Below are positions 30,431 to 30,841 of a DNA stretch of 30,841 nt, one piece after another. The stretch is from assembly GCA_964058805.1 (NCBI GenBank), contig CAXKVV010000754.1, positions 1-30,841 on the forward strand. The letters are read 5' to 3'. How positions within the stretch are numbered: position 1 is the stretch's first letter; each line of letters starts with the position of its first letter. The notes beneath the pieces are model-generated. The model was not told the origin of the DNA, made no database searches, and saw only the letters and a list, made by a program, of their open reading frames with translations. The position numbers were made by a program, and so were the translations under genes. This DNA comes from Schoenoplectus triqueter (lineage: Eukaryota; Streptophyta; Magnoliopsida; Poales; Cyperaceae).

Positions 30431-30841
30431 CAAAATCTACTATCTATATATGGAAAAAAACATGTACTATTTAATATCTAACTAAACTCTATATGAATTA
30501 AAGAATGCAAATATTTAATGAGTATTATACAGCATGCTAAGCATTATATAATTTAGTCTTGCGGTGTCGAATTGCGGTACAGGTGTTTACCAGGTTATAA
30601 AAAATATTTACAAAGATGCATGGATAAACAACATCTATGAAATTATGGGCAAAGATAAAATTTGACTTAACGAGCTCAAATAATGTTAATTGACAACACT
30701 AATAAAATAATCATTTAAGATATTAATACTATTAAACTATTACATCAAAATTAATTATAACTAAATATGAAATTCAGTGATGAAACAGTTTTCATATTTC
30801 AGTTAAACTAAAAGTTACAAATAAAAATATAAATTTAACAC
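30431..30841. other. AT-rich spacer to window end
   Basis: No gene or repeat recognised. Confidence 0.5.

Overview
The window looks like gene-poor, repeat-dominated nuclear DNA of a flowering plant. The evidence is a tRNA-iMet-type primer binding site, long TG...CA terminal repeats with 5-bp target duplications, several foldback (MITE-like) elements, a tRNA-derived SINE and long AT-rich microsatellites. No complete host protein gene can be supported. The open frames are all short, and most fall in repeats or in terminal-repeat DNA. Family names rest on structure alone; no database search was possible.

Layout. Positions 1-2290 are unassigned, probably element-derived DNA with promoter-like motifs on both strands and, at the left edge, a possible ORF start reading off the window. 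Positions 2290-3560 are AT-rich with a degenerate repeat unit. Positions 3574-4260 hold a direct duplication with an internal minisatellite, and 4330-4890 hold a second minisatellite. A small GC-rich island (4970-5245) and AT-rich spacer follow. A Copia-like LTR retrotransposon without coding capacity spans 6516-15352. Its 5' LTR is split by a 5.3-kb solo LTR (6735-12072, duplication GAGAT). From 15353 to 23119 there is spacer containing a GC-rich ORF, five foldback elements, a 15-bp perfect hairpin next to about 0.9 kb of TTA/TTATGA microsatellite, and a SINE. A second solo LTR of the same family lies at 23125-28677 in the opposite orientation (duplication ATTAA). The right end (28683-30841) is spacer with a GC-rich 123-bp palindrome and another foldback element.

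How the parts relate. The insertion order can be read directly: the Copia-like element is older (its LTRs differ at about 12% of positions in the stretch I compared by hand) and the giant LTR landed inside it. The two giant LTRs have different intact duplications, so they are independent insertions, each reduced to one LTR. They form an inverted pair about 11 kb apart. Their orientation is inferred from the end ...GGGGTGTGACA, which in many plant Gypsy-type elements lies just before the primer site, and from a CT-rich leader with TATA box in the same direction. The most unusual material is inside these LTRs: a 133-bp exon-like GC-rich block with splice-like borders, and several palindromes kept in both copies. 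A foldback element at 22426-22824, with about 106 bp of uninterrupted arm identity, is also notable.
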